Source: CAZEFK01 sp964511405
GTDB taxonomy: Bacteria > Pseudomonadota > Alphaproteobacteria > Elsterales > Elsteraceae
Assembly (NCBI GenBank): GCA_964511405.1
Contig: CAZEFK010000018.1
Location: 1-47,841, forward strand
Direction of reading: 5' to 3'
DNA: 47,841 bases
Part shown: in pieces, positions 1-7,124 of the stretch
Numbering within the stretch: the stretch's first letter is position 1
How the letters are laid out: every line of letters begins with the position of its first letter
Program-made: the position numbers and the translations under genes
Notes under the pieces: model-generated
The model's database searches: none
Told to the model about the DNA's origin: nothing
Seen by the model: the letters and a program-made list of their open reading frames with translations, nothing else

Positions 1-61
1 GATGCACCGAATCACAACATATTGATCCGATTCAAGACCTTTTGGGATCGGCTCTGAGATC

Positions 62-442
62 ATGCAGGGGCCGGTGGCGCGCATGCAGCTGGCCCAGTCC
101 CTGGTGGCTGACTTGCTTGCCCTGGCCCGGGCCGAGAAGAATCTGGTCCTGTCCGACAGCACTGAACTGATCAATCGCTTCGACGCCGAGATCACGCAGA
201 CCCGTCAGACCCTCGTCGGCCATCGCGATCAACTGCTGGCCATTGCCTCGGACGAGGGCAAGAAGCGCCTGGCGGTGTTCGAGACCGCCTGGCAGCGCTA
301 TCTCGGGACCCAGGATCGGGTGCGCACGCTGGGCAACCATGACACGCTGCACCAGGCGCGCGACCTGGCGCGGGACGAAGGCCAGCCCGCGCTCGATCAG
401 GCGACCGGCGTGCTGCGCCAACTGGCGGACTCGAGAAGATGA
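62..442 (+). pseudogene. N-terminal fragment of frameshifted methyl-accepting chemotaxis protein
   Basis: The 126-residue frame matches the periplasmic sensor part of the intact receptor downstream: GPVARMQLAQ against GPVERLQTAQ, RAEKNLVL against RAEKNMVL, FETAWQRYL against FRTAWQRFL. The first membrane segment present in the intact copy is missing, because homology stops just before base 60 and the DNA upstream is AT-richer and broken by stops. At the other end the frame runs into TGA at 440-442 while the homologous reading continues in the next frame. One missing C after base 430 explains this: restoring GAC CTC GAG AAG ATG joins the fragment to the following frame. It is probably an inactive or assembly-damaged 5' part. 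The window edge hides what precedes it. Confidence 0.7.
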
Positions 443-1749
443 AGGCCGATGCGGCCGCCCAGTACGACAGCACGCGGTTGCTGCTCATGGCCGCGGTTGC
501 CGTGTCGCTGGTGATCGCCCTGGTGGCGGCCACGTGGCCGTCGCTCAGCCTTAGCCGTGGCCTCCAGCAGGCCGGGGCGCTGGCGCGTGCGGTGGCGCTC
601 GGCGACCTCGATCAGCGGATCGCGGTCCGCACCAATGACGAGGTCAAGGACCTGGTCGATGCGCTCAACGGCATGACCGCCAACCTGCGCGCCACGGCGC
701 AGGTGGCCGACACGATCGCCGGCGGTGACTTGACTGTCGAGGCCAAGCCCCTGTCCGACAAGGACAGCCTCGGTCTGGCGCTGGCGCGCATGGTCGCCAA
801 GTTGCGGTCTGTGGTGTCCGACGCGCTGGTGGCGGCGGACAACGTCTCGGCCGGCAGCCAGGAGCTGTCGGCGAGTGCCGAGGAGCTGAGCCAGGGCGCG
901 ACCGAGCAGGCGTCGTCGACCGAGGAGGCGTCGGCGTCGATGGAGGAGATGGCGGCCAACATCAAGCAGACCGCCGACAATGCCGGCCAGACCGAAAAGA
1001 TCGCCCGTCAGTCGGCGCAGGACGCCCAGGCCAGCGGCGAGGCGGTCGGCCGGGCGGTCGAGGCCATGCGCACGATCGCCGAGAAGATCACCATCGTCCA
1101 GGAGATCGCCCGGCAGACCGACCTCCTGGCCTTGAACGCCGCGGTCGAGGCGGCCCGCGCCGGCGAGCATGGCCGCGGCTTTGCGGTGGTGGCGTCGGAG
1201 GTGCGCAAGCTGGCCGAGCGCAGCCAGACCGCGGCCGCCGAGATCAGCACGCTGTCGGCCAACACCGTGCGGGCGGCGCAGGAGGCCGGCGACATGCTGG
1301 CGCGCCTGGTGCCCGACATCAAGAAGACCGCCGGGCTGGTCGAGGAGATCAGCGCCGCCTGCCGCGAGCAGGACATCGGCGGCGAGCAGGTCAACCAGGC
1401 GATCCAGCAGCTCGACAAGGTCACCCAGCAGAACGCCAGCGCGTCGGAGCAGATGTCGGCCACCTCCGAGGAGCTCGCCGCCCAGGCCGAGCAGCTCCAG
1501 GCCAGCATCGCCTACTTCCGCATCGACGACCGCGCGGCGTCCGCGCGGGCCCCGGCCGCCGAAGCCAGGCCGGTCCACCGGACGGTGGTGGCCAAGCCGG
1601 CGCGCGCCCCCACCGTCCTGGCGGCCGCGAAGCCGTCCAGGATCGGCCCCAAGCGAAACGCCGCGCCCAGGGCCGCCACGACCGGCGGCTATGCCCTGAA
1701 CCTCGCCCACGGCAGCGATCCTCATGATGCCGATTTCGAACGCTACTAG
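439..1749 (+). CDS. Methyl-accepting chemotaxis protein, sensor-less C-terminal part
   Basis: This 436-residue frame encodes the second membrane segment (about residues 12-33), a HAMP domain, one further HAMP-like helical repeat (IAGGDLTVEAKPLSDKDSLG) and a full MCP signalling hairpin with the tip motif QTDLLALNAAVEAARAGEHG. An alanine- and proline-rich linker ends in DFERY. Its ATG overlaps the stop of the upstream fragment (ATGA), so it might be translated as a receptor without a ligand domain, but alignment with the downstream receptor indicates that it is the rest of a gene split by a 1-nt deletion. Bases 742-1537 are nearly identical to bases of the next gene. Whether the product is made is unknown. 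Confidence 0.8.
   Translation: MKADAAAQYDSTRLLLMAAVAVSLVIALVAATWPSLSLSRGLQQAGALARAVALGDLDQRIAVRTNDEVKDLVDALNGMTANLRATAQVADTIAGGDLTVEAKPLSDKDSLGLALARMVAKLRSVVSDALVAADNVSAGSQELSASAEELSQGATEQASSTEEASASMEEMAANIKQTADNAGQTEKIARQSAQDAQASGEAVGRAVEAMRTIAEKITIVQEIARQTDLLALNAAVEAARAGEHGRGFAVVASEVRKLAERSQTAAAEISTLSANTVRAAQEAGDMLARLVPDIKKTAGLVEEISAACREQDIGGEQVNQAIQQLDKVTQQNASASEQMSATSEELAAQAEQLQASIAYFRIDDRAASARAPAAEARPVHRTVVAKPARAPTVLAAAKPSRIGPKRNAAPRAATTGGYALNLAHGSDPHDADFERY
742..1537 (+). repeat. Copy A of a 796-bp near-identical direct repeat
   Basis: The segment encodes the last HAMP-like repeat and the whole signalling hairpin of the first receptor. It matches 2711-3506 at a constant offset of 1969 bases. 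The only difference noticed by eye is C at 1515 against T at 3484, while sequence on both sides diverges quickly. It reflects recent duplication or gene conversion. Confidence 0.88.
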
Positions 1750-1774
1750 CCCAAGCTTCAGCAAGGATCATTCC

Positions 1775-3691
1775 ATGCGCGTCACCATCAAGCTCAAGCT
1801 CGGCCTAGCGTTCGCCGCCGTGCTGCTGCTGTCCGGCATCACGGCGCTTTACGGGATCCACAGCCTGGCGTCGCTCGACGGTACGCTGGTCGACCTGATC
1901 GAAGGGCCGGTCGAGCGGCTGCAGACGGCCCAAGAGGCCTTCAGCGACATGCTGCTGGTGGTCCGCGCCGAGAAGAACATGGTCCTGACCAGCAGCAAGG
2001 AGCAGATCGACCAGCATGACCGCGACATAGCCGGCCTGCGGGCCGGCCTCGAGTCGCGCTTCGCCGCGGCCGAGGCCCATTCCACCCCCGAAGGGCGGCC
2101 GAAATGGGCAAACTTCCGCACGGCCTGGCAGCGCTTCCTGACGCTTGACGATCAGCTCCGCGATGCAGCCAAGCGCGGCGCGCAGGCCGAGGCCCAGGCC
2201 ATCTCGACCGGCCCGTCGCAGCAGGCGCTGGTCGCCGTCGAGCCGCTGCTCAAGGATATCATCGACCTCAACCGCAAATTCCTGGACCAGAGCAAGGCGA
2301 ACGCGCAGGGCCAGTATGACGGGGCCCGCGTCCTGCTGGTCTCGGCCACGGTCGTGTCGCTGCTGATCGGCCTAGGGGCGGCGGTGGCGATTTCGCTGGG
2401 CATCAGCCGGGGGCTCGGCCGCACGATCGGGCTGGCCAATGCCGTGGCGCTCGGCGACCTCGACCAGCGGGTCGAGGTTCGAACCAACGACGAGATCCGG
2501 GACCTGGTCGACGCCGTCAACCGCATGACCGAGAACCTGCGGGCGACGGCGCGGATTGCCGACGCCGTGGCGGTGGGCGACCTGTCGAACGATGCCAAGC
2601 GGCTGTCGGACAAGGATGTGCTGGGCATCGCGCTGGAGCGCATGACTGCCAACCTGCGGGCGACGGCTGCCGTCGCCGACCGCATCGCCGGCGGCGACCT
2701 TACGGTCGAAGCCAAGCCCCTGTCCGACAAGGACAGCCTCGGTCTGGCGCTGGCGCGCATGGTCGCCAAGTTGCGGTCTGTGGTGTCCGACGCGCTGGTG
2801 GCGGCGGACAACGTCTCGGCCGGCAGCCAGGAGCTGTCGGCGAGTGCCGAGGAGCTGAGCCAGGGCGCGACCGAGCAGGCGTCGTCGACCGAGGAGGCGT
2901 CGGCGTCGATGGAGGAGATGGCGGCCAACATCAAGCAGACCGCCGACAATGCCGGCCAGACCGAAAAGATCGCCCGTCAGTCGGCGCAGGACGCCCAGGC
3001 CAGCGGCGAGGCGGTCGGCCGGGCGGTCGAGGCCATGCGCACGATCGCCGAGAAGATCACCATCGTCCAGGAGATCGCCCGGCAGACCGACCTCCTGGCC
3101 TTGAACGCCGCGGTCGAGGCGGCCCGCGCCGGCGAGCATGGCCGCGGCTTTGCGGTGGTGGCGTCGGAGGTGCGCAAGCTGGCCGAGCGCAGCCAGACCG
3201 CGGCCGCCGAGATCAGCACGCTGTCGGCCAACACCGTGCGGGCGGCGCAGGAGGCCGGCGACATGCTGGCGCGCCTGGTGCCCGACATCAAGAAGACCGC
3301 CGGGCTGGTCGAGGAGATCAGCGCCGCCTGCCGCGAGCAGGACATCGGCGGCGAGCAGGTCAACCAGGCGATCCAGCAGCTCGACAAGGTCACCCAGCAG
3401 AACGCCAGCGCGTCGGAGCAGATGTCGGCCACCTCCGAGGAGCTCGCCGCCCAGGCCGAGCAGCTCCAGGCCAGCATCGCCTATTTCCGCATCGACGACC
3501 GCGCGGGGGAGATGGCGCCGGCATCCCGGGCCGCACCGCCGGCACGCATCGGCGCCAAGCCGGTGCGGCCGGCACCGGCGCCCAAGCCGGCGGTGAAGCC
3601 GGCGCGCGCCGGCAAGCGGGCCGCCAACGGCTTCGCGCTCCATCTTGGCCACGCTGCGGAGAGCAGCGATGCCGAGTTCGAGCGCTATTGA
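1775..3691 (+). CDS. Methyl-accepting chemotaxis protein with extra HAMP-like repeat
   Basis: The 638-residue transmembrane receptor senses an unidentified ligand and signals to a CheA kinase. Order: membrane segment about 8-28, helical periplasmic domain about 30-185, membrane segment about 186-210, HAMP, two HAMP-like repeats (LRATARIADAVAVGDL and LRATAAVADRIAGGDL), then the MCP hairpin with tip QTDLLALNAAVEAARAGEHG near residues 437-457. A linker rich in Pro, Ala and Lys ends in EFERY, which fits the x-aromatic-x-x-aromatic pentapeptide tether used by CheR/CheB in other bacteria. The ATG at 1775 is chosen because AAGGA lies 8 bases upstream and the charged MRVTIKLKL leader precedes the first membrane helix; a longer frame opens at 1724. 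The gene overlaps cheR. Confidence 0.93.
   Translation: MRVTIKLKLGLAFAAVLLLSGITALYGIHSLASLDGTLVDLIEGPVERLQTAQEAFSDMLLVVRAEKNMVLTSSKEQIDQHDRDIAGLRAGLESRFAAAEAHSTPEGRPKWANFRTAWQRFLTLDDQLRDAAKRGAQAEAQAISTGPSQQALVAVEPLLKDIIDLNRKFLDQSKANAQGQYDGARVLLVSATVVSLLIGLGAAVAISLGISRGLGRTIGLANAVALGDLDQRVEVRTNDEIRDLVDAVNRMTENLRATARIADAVAVGDLSNDAKRLSDKDVLGIALERMTANLRATAAVADRIAGGDLTVEAKPLSDKDSLGLALARMVAKLRSVVSDALVAADNVSAGSQELSASAEELSQGATEQASSTEEASASMEEMAANIKQTADNAGQTEKIARQSAQDAQASGEAVGRAVEAMRTIAEKITIVQEIARQTDLLALNAAVEAARAGEHGRGFAVVASEVRKLAERSQTAAAEISTLSANTVRAAQEAGDMLARLVPDIKKTAGLVEEISAACREQDIGGEQVNQAIQQLDKVTQQNASASEQMSATSEELAAQAEQLQASIAYFRIDDRAGEMAPASRAAPPARIGAKPVRPAPAPKPAVKPARAGKRAANGFALHLGHAAESSDAEFERY
2711..3506 (+). 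repeat. Copy B of the 796-bp near-identical direct repeat
   Basis: This is the partner of 742-1537, within the intact receptor. Flanking receptor sequence in the two genes is only moderately similar, so the identity block is sharper than expected from an old duplication. Confidence 0.88.
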
Positions 3692-4568
3692 CCTGGGCGG
3701 CGCCGGGATGCCCGCACTCGCGGCCACCGTCCGCCTGGACCGCCTCAGCCAGCGGGACTTTCAGCGCTTGGCCCGGTTCATCCAGGATTATAGCGGCATC
3801 AAGATGCCGCCGACCAAGGCGACCATGGTCGAGGGCCGGCTGCGCCGCCGCGTTGCCGCCCTCCGCCTGCCCGATCTGGCCGCCTATTGCCGCCATCTGT
3901 TCGACGACGGCGGCCTCGAGGCCGAGGCCGTCCATCTGATCGACGCCGTCACCACCAACAAGACCGAGTTCTTCCGCGAGCCCGACCATTTCCGCTTCCT
4001 TGCCGAGACCGCGGTGCCGGCCCTGCTCGCCGAGCGCCGCGCGGCGCCCGCGGCCGCCGTCAAGCTGTGGAGCGCCGCCGCCTCGATCGGCGCCGAGGCC
4101 TATACCCTGGCCATGGTCATGGCCGACCTGGCCGAGCGCTTCGGCGGCCTCCGGCTCTCGATCCTCGCCACCGACATCTGCACCAAGGTGCTGCGCATCG
4201 GCGCCGAGGCGGTCTATCAGCATGACGCCATCCTGCCGGTGCCGGCCGAGTTTCGCCGCCGCTACCTGCTGCGCGCCAAGGACCGCTCGCGCGACGTCGT
4301 CCGGATGGCGCCGGAGATCCGCCGCCTCGTCGCCTTCCGCCATCTCAACCTGATGGATGCCGAGTACGGCGTCGATCGCGACATGGACGTGATCTTCTGC
4401 CGGAACATTCTGATCTATTTCGACAAGCCGACCCAGCAGGCGGTGCTGGACCGGCTGTGCAGCCATCTGCGTCCCGGCGGCTATTTGTTCCTCGGCCATT
4501 CGGAGTCGCTGGCCGGACTGGGGCTGCCGCTGCGCGCGGCCGGCCCCACCGTGTTCCGGCGCCTGTAG
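3669..4568 (+). CDS. cheR: Chemotaxis protein methyltransferase CheR
   Basis: The 299-residue enzyme transfers methyl groups from S-adenosylmethionine to receptor glutamates. An N-terminal helical domain (LSQRDFQRLARFIQDYSGI) is followed by the NKTEFFRE motif and the SAM-binding fold with VIFCRNILIYFD and a C-terminal GHSESL. The SAM loop reads SAAASIGAEAYTLAM where many CheR proteins have a TGEEPYS core, so several usual loop residues are replaced. The ATG at 3669 has GGAGAG five bases upstream and overlaps the receptor gene by 23 bases, which suggests coupled translation; 3645 and 3708 are alternatives. The preceding receptor ends in a pentapeptide that could dock this enzyme. The identification is secure. 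Confidence 0.94.
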   Translation: MPSSSAIDLGGAGMPALAATVRLDRLSQRDFQRLARFIQDYSGIKMPPTKATMVEGRLRRRVAALRLPDLAAYCRHLFDDGGLEAEAVHLIDAVTTNKTEFFREPDHFRFLAETAVPALLAERRAAPAAAVKLWSAAASIGAEAYTLAMVMADLAERFGGLRLSILATDICTKVLRIGAEAVYQHDAILPVPAEFRRRYLLRAKDRSRDVVRMAPEIRRLVAFRHLNLMDAEYGVDRDMDVIFCRNILIYFDKPTQQAVLDRLCSHLRPGGYLFLGHSESLAGLGLPLRAAGPTVFRRL

Positions 4569-4571
4569 GCG

Positions 4572-4991
4572 CTAACCGTCCACGGCCTGGACGGTGTGGC
4601 GGTCCGTCGCCAGCGCGGTGGCGGCGGCATGGCCGGCGGCGACCGCCGCCAGGCACAGCGCCACCGATAGCAGGACATTGGCCATGGCCTGCCCCATGCG
4701 GCCGTCGCGCATCAGCTCCAGGGTCTGCAGCGAGAACGACGAGAAGGTGGTGAAGCCGCCGCAGATCCCGACCATCACGAAGCTGCGCAGGTCGGCCGGG
4801 ACGGCCCATCGCCCGGTCCCGGCTGCGGTCAATGCCGCGAACAGCCCGATCACGAACGATCCCAGGATGTTGATCAAGATGGTGCCCCACGGAAAATCGG
4901 GCCCGGTCAGGCGCGCGACGCCGACCGCCATCCAATATCGGGCGATGCTGCCGAGCGCGCCACCAATGGCAATCCAGAGTGTCGTGATCAT
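4572..4991 (-). CDS. crcB: Fluoride ion channel CrcB/FluC
   Basis: The 139-residue inner-membrane protein has four hydrophobic helices and the family motifs GGALGSIARYW, PWGTILINILGSFVIG and VGICGGFTTFSSFS, as expected of dual-topology dimeric fluoride exporters. It converges on cheR with three bases between the stops, so it is an unrelated insertion between chemotaxis genes and not part of that operon. Its leader was inspected for the fluoride riboswitch that precedes many crcB genes, and none was recognised. The start ATG at 4991 begins MITTLWIAIGG, the usual position relative to the first helix. Confidence 0.93.
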   Translation of the reverse strand: MITTLWIAIGGALGSIARYWMAVGVARLTGPDFPWGTILINILGSFVIGLFAALTAAGTGRWAVPADLRSFVMVGICGGFTTFSSFSLQTLELMRDGRMGQAMANVLLSVALCLAAVAAGHAAATALATDRHTVQAVDG

Positions 4992-5186
4992 GCTGTTCCC
5001 TCAAGCGCGCCATGGCCCGTGCGGGCATCGCCGGACCGGTAATGGGTCGTTCAGGATTTGGGCCGAAACTCCAACGATGACAACCGTTGTGCAAAGACTA
5101 GCCTGAGATGATTGCTTATCGCTTGCGGTATCATTCGATCGGGCTCTGGGATTCGCGGAGCGGAAGGCCTGCGACAGGCTTGCCTC

Positions 5187-5525
5187 ATGCCGGATGACCC
5201 GCCATCGGCGATCCGGCTGACCTTGGACGGCGCGCTGGTCCTGCGCGAGATCGACGGCCTCCACGGCCGACTGCGGGATGCGCTGTCCCGGCATGCTGCC
5301 GTCGAGCTGGATTGCTCGGGCGCGGCCGACATCGACATGAGCGTCGTGCAGCTTCTGGTGGCCGCCCGTCGGACCGCCGAGGCGTCGGGGCGGCGGCTGG
5401 CGCTGGTCGGCACCGCACCCGCGTCGAGCCTCGCCACCATCCTCGCCCGCGCCGGATTCCTGGATGCGGCCGGCCGGCCGGCCGGGGCCGATGCCGCCTG
5501 GCTGGTCGGGACGGACATGCCATGA
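5187..5525 (+). CDS. STAS-domain protein of the chemotaxis cluster
   Basis: The small soluble protein (112 residues from this start) resembles anti-sigma-factor-antagonist folds: VELDCSGAADIDMSVVQLLVAARR aligns with the strand-helix core, and the Ser of DMS sits where SpoIIAA-like proteins are phosphorylated. STAS proteins are recurrent members of alphaproteobacterial che operons, but their partner is usually unproven. It lies 10 bases ahead of cheB and is probably the first gene of STAS-cheB-cheD-coiled coil. A longer frame starts at 5112 (LIACGI); 5187 is preferred because the domain begins immediately after it. The Shine-Dalgarno signal is weak for either start. Two short motifs are deliberately quoted only in part here. 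Confidence 0.72.
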   Translation: MPDDPPSAIRLTLDGALVLREIDGLHGRLRDALSRHAAVELDCSGAADIDMSVVQLLVAARRTAEASGRRLALVGTAPASSLATILARAGFLDAAGRPAGADAAWLVGTDMP

Positions 5526-5535
5526 CTGGGGTCCG

Positions 5536-6627
5536 ATGACCCGCAAGCTGCGCGTCCTGGTGGTCGACGATTCGGCAGTGGTCCGGCAGACCCTGGCCGA
5601 CATCCTAGAGAGCGATCCGGACATCGAGGTCATCGGGACCGCTTCCGATCCCTTCGTCGCGGCGCGGCGGATCCAGCAGGAGGTGCCCGATGTCATCACC
5701 CTGGACGTCGAGATGCCGCGCATGGACGGCATCACCTTCCTGCGCCGGATCATGGCCCAGCGGCCGATGCCGGTGGTGATGTGCTCGTCCCTGGTCGAGG
5801 AGCGCTCGGAGACGCTGATCCAGGCGCTGGAGGCCGGGGCGGTCGACATCATCCTGAAGCCCCGGGTCGACACCAAGCAGGCCCTGCACGAAGCCCGCAC
5901 GCGCATCTGCGACGTGGTCAAGGCCGCCGGCAAGGCCCGTCCGCGCGTCCGGTCGGGCGGAGCTGCCGAACCAGCCGCGATGCGGGCGCCGACGGCCAAG
6001 CTCACCGCCGACGCCATGCTGCCGCCGCCGCGTCCAGGCCACGCCATGGCCCGGACGACCGAGATGGTCATCTGCATCGGCGCGTCGACCGGCGGTACCG
6101 AATCGCTGCGCGTGGTGCTGGAGGCCCTGCCGCCGGCGGCGCCCGGCATCGTGATCGTCCAGCACATGCCGGAGAAGTTCACCGCCGCCTTCGCCCGTCG
6201 CCTGGACAGCCTGTGCCAGGTCGAGGTGCGCGAGGCGGCCGACGGCGATTCGGTTCGGCGTGGCCGGGTTCTGATCGCGCCCGGCGACAAGCATGTGATG
6301 CTGCAACGCAGCGGCGCCCGCTACCATGTCGCGGTCAAGGACGGTCCCCTGGTGTCGCGCCACCGCCCCTCGGTGGACGTGCTGTTCCGGTCGGCCGCGC
6401 AGCATGCCGGCGCCAACGCTGTCGGCATCATCATGACCGGCATGGGCGACGACGGTGCGCGCGGGCTGGGCGAGATGAAGGCGGCGGGAGCCTTTACCGT
6501 GGCCCAGGACGAGGCGACCTCGGTGGTCTTCGGCATGCCCAAGGAAGCGATCGCGCGCGGCTGCGTCGACCGGATCCTGCCGCTCGACCTGCTGGCCGCC
6601 GAGATCGTCCGGGCGGGCGGGCGGTGA
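5536..6627 (+). CDS. cheB: Chemotaxis response regulator protein-glutamate methylesterase CheB
   Basis: The 363-residue enzyme removes methyl groups from receptors and deamidates them in the adaptation pathway. The receiver domain (about 1-120) has VVDDS and phospho-acceptor Asp57 in LDVEMPRMDG. The C-terminal catalytic domain shows Ser184 (GASTGGTE), His210 (QHMPEKF) and Asp306 (GMGDDGARG), the family's Ser-His-Asp triad. A linker of about 60 residues rich in Ala, Pro and Arg joins them. The ATG at 5536 sits 10 bases after the STAS stop, with GGGG upstream; a longer in-frame extension from 5464 has no domain content. cheD overlaps the stop by four bases. The identification is secure. Confidence 0.96.
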   Translation: MTRKLRVLVVDDSAVVRQTLADILESDPDIEVIGTASDPFVAARRIQQEVPDVITLDVEMPRMDGITFLRRIMAQRPMPVVMCSSLVEERSETLIQALEAGAVDIILKPRVDTKQALHEARTRICDVVKAAGKARPRVRSGGAAEPAAMRAPTAKLTADAMLPPPRPGHAMARTTEMVICIGASTGGTESLRVVLEALPPAAPGIVIVQHMPEKFTAAFARRLDSLCQVEVREAADGDSVRRGRVLIAPGDKHVMLQRSGARYHVAVKDGPLVSRHRPSVDVLFRSAAQHAGANAVGIIMTGMGDDGARGLGEMKAAGAFTVAQDEATSVVFGMPKEAIARGCVDRILPLDLLAAEIVRAGGR

Positions 6628-7124
6628 CGGCCGCGGCGCTCAGGGTCGGGGACGCCGACAGCCTGCCGCATGTGTTCCTGGCTGCGGAGCGGATGGTCTG
6701 CACCGCCAGGCCCACGCTGGTCACCACTGTCCTCGGGTCCTGCGTCGCGCTGGTGCTGTGGGATGCGAAGCGGCAGGCCAGCGGCATCAACCATTTCGTG
6801 CTGCCCCAAGCGCCGCCGGACAGCCAGAGCCTGCGCTATGGCGACGTCGCGATCGATCGCCTGGTCGCCGCGATGCAGCAGCTCGGCTGCCAGCCCGCGG
6901 ACTTGGAGGGGAAACTGTTCGGCGGCGCCGCAGTAATCCCGGGCGGGCCGCAGGAGACGGCGGTCGGCGCGCGCAATCTCGCGATGGCGGTCGAGCGGCT
7001 GAAGCGCTGGCGCATTCCGGTGGTGGCACAGATGACCGGGGGCAGCGCCGGCCTGTTCATCCAGCTGTGGACGGCGACCGGGATCGTGATGGTCCGGCGC
7101 GTGAGCATGGAGCGTCAGCCATGA
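6624..7124 (+). CDS. cheD: Chemoreceptor glutamine deamidase CheD
   Basis: The 166-residue protein deamidates selected receptor glutamines and in other bacteria also pairs with CheC. The catalytic pair is visible as Cys40 in TVLGSCVALVLWD and His57 in GINHFVLP, with the following GGAAVIPGG and MTGGSAGLF segments of the fold. Translation starts at GTG 6624, which overlaps the cheB stop as GTGA, so the two are likely coupled; no other start gives the normal N-terminus. The next gene overlaps its stop as ATGA. Confidence 0.94.
   Translation: MTAAALRVGDADSLPHVFLAAERMVCTARPTLVTTVLGSCVALVLWDAKRQASGINHFVLPQAPPDSQSLRYGDVAIDRLVAAMQQLGCQPADLEGKLFGGAAVIPGGPQETAVGARNLAMAVERLKRWRIPVVAQMTGGSAGLFIQLWTATGIVMVRRVSMERQP

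Noticed and set aside
397..1764. Long minus-strand frames opposite the receptor genes
   Set aside because: Long opposite-strand frames are expected in GC-rich coding DNA. Their translations are low-complexity Gly/Leu/Arg/Asp-rich and mirror the receptor codons, and the same one appears opposite the second receptor.
4992..5110. Fluoride riboswitch ahead of crcB
   Set aside because: The minus-strand leader contains GGCGATG, but the paired stem and downstream pseudoknot partner of the fluoride riboswitch consensus could not be built, and the distance to the ATG is too short.
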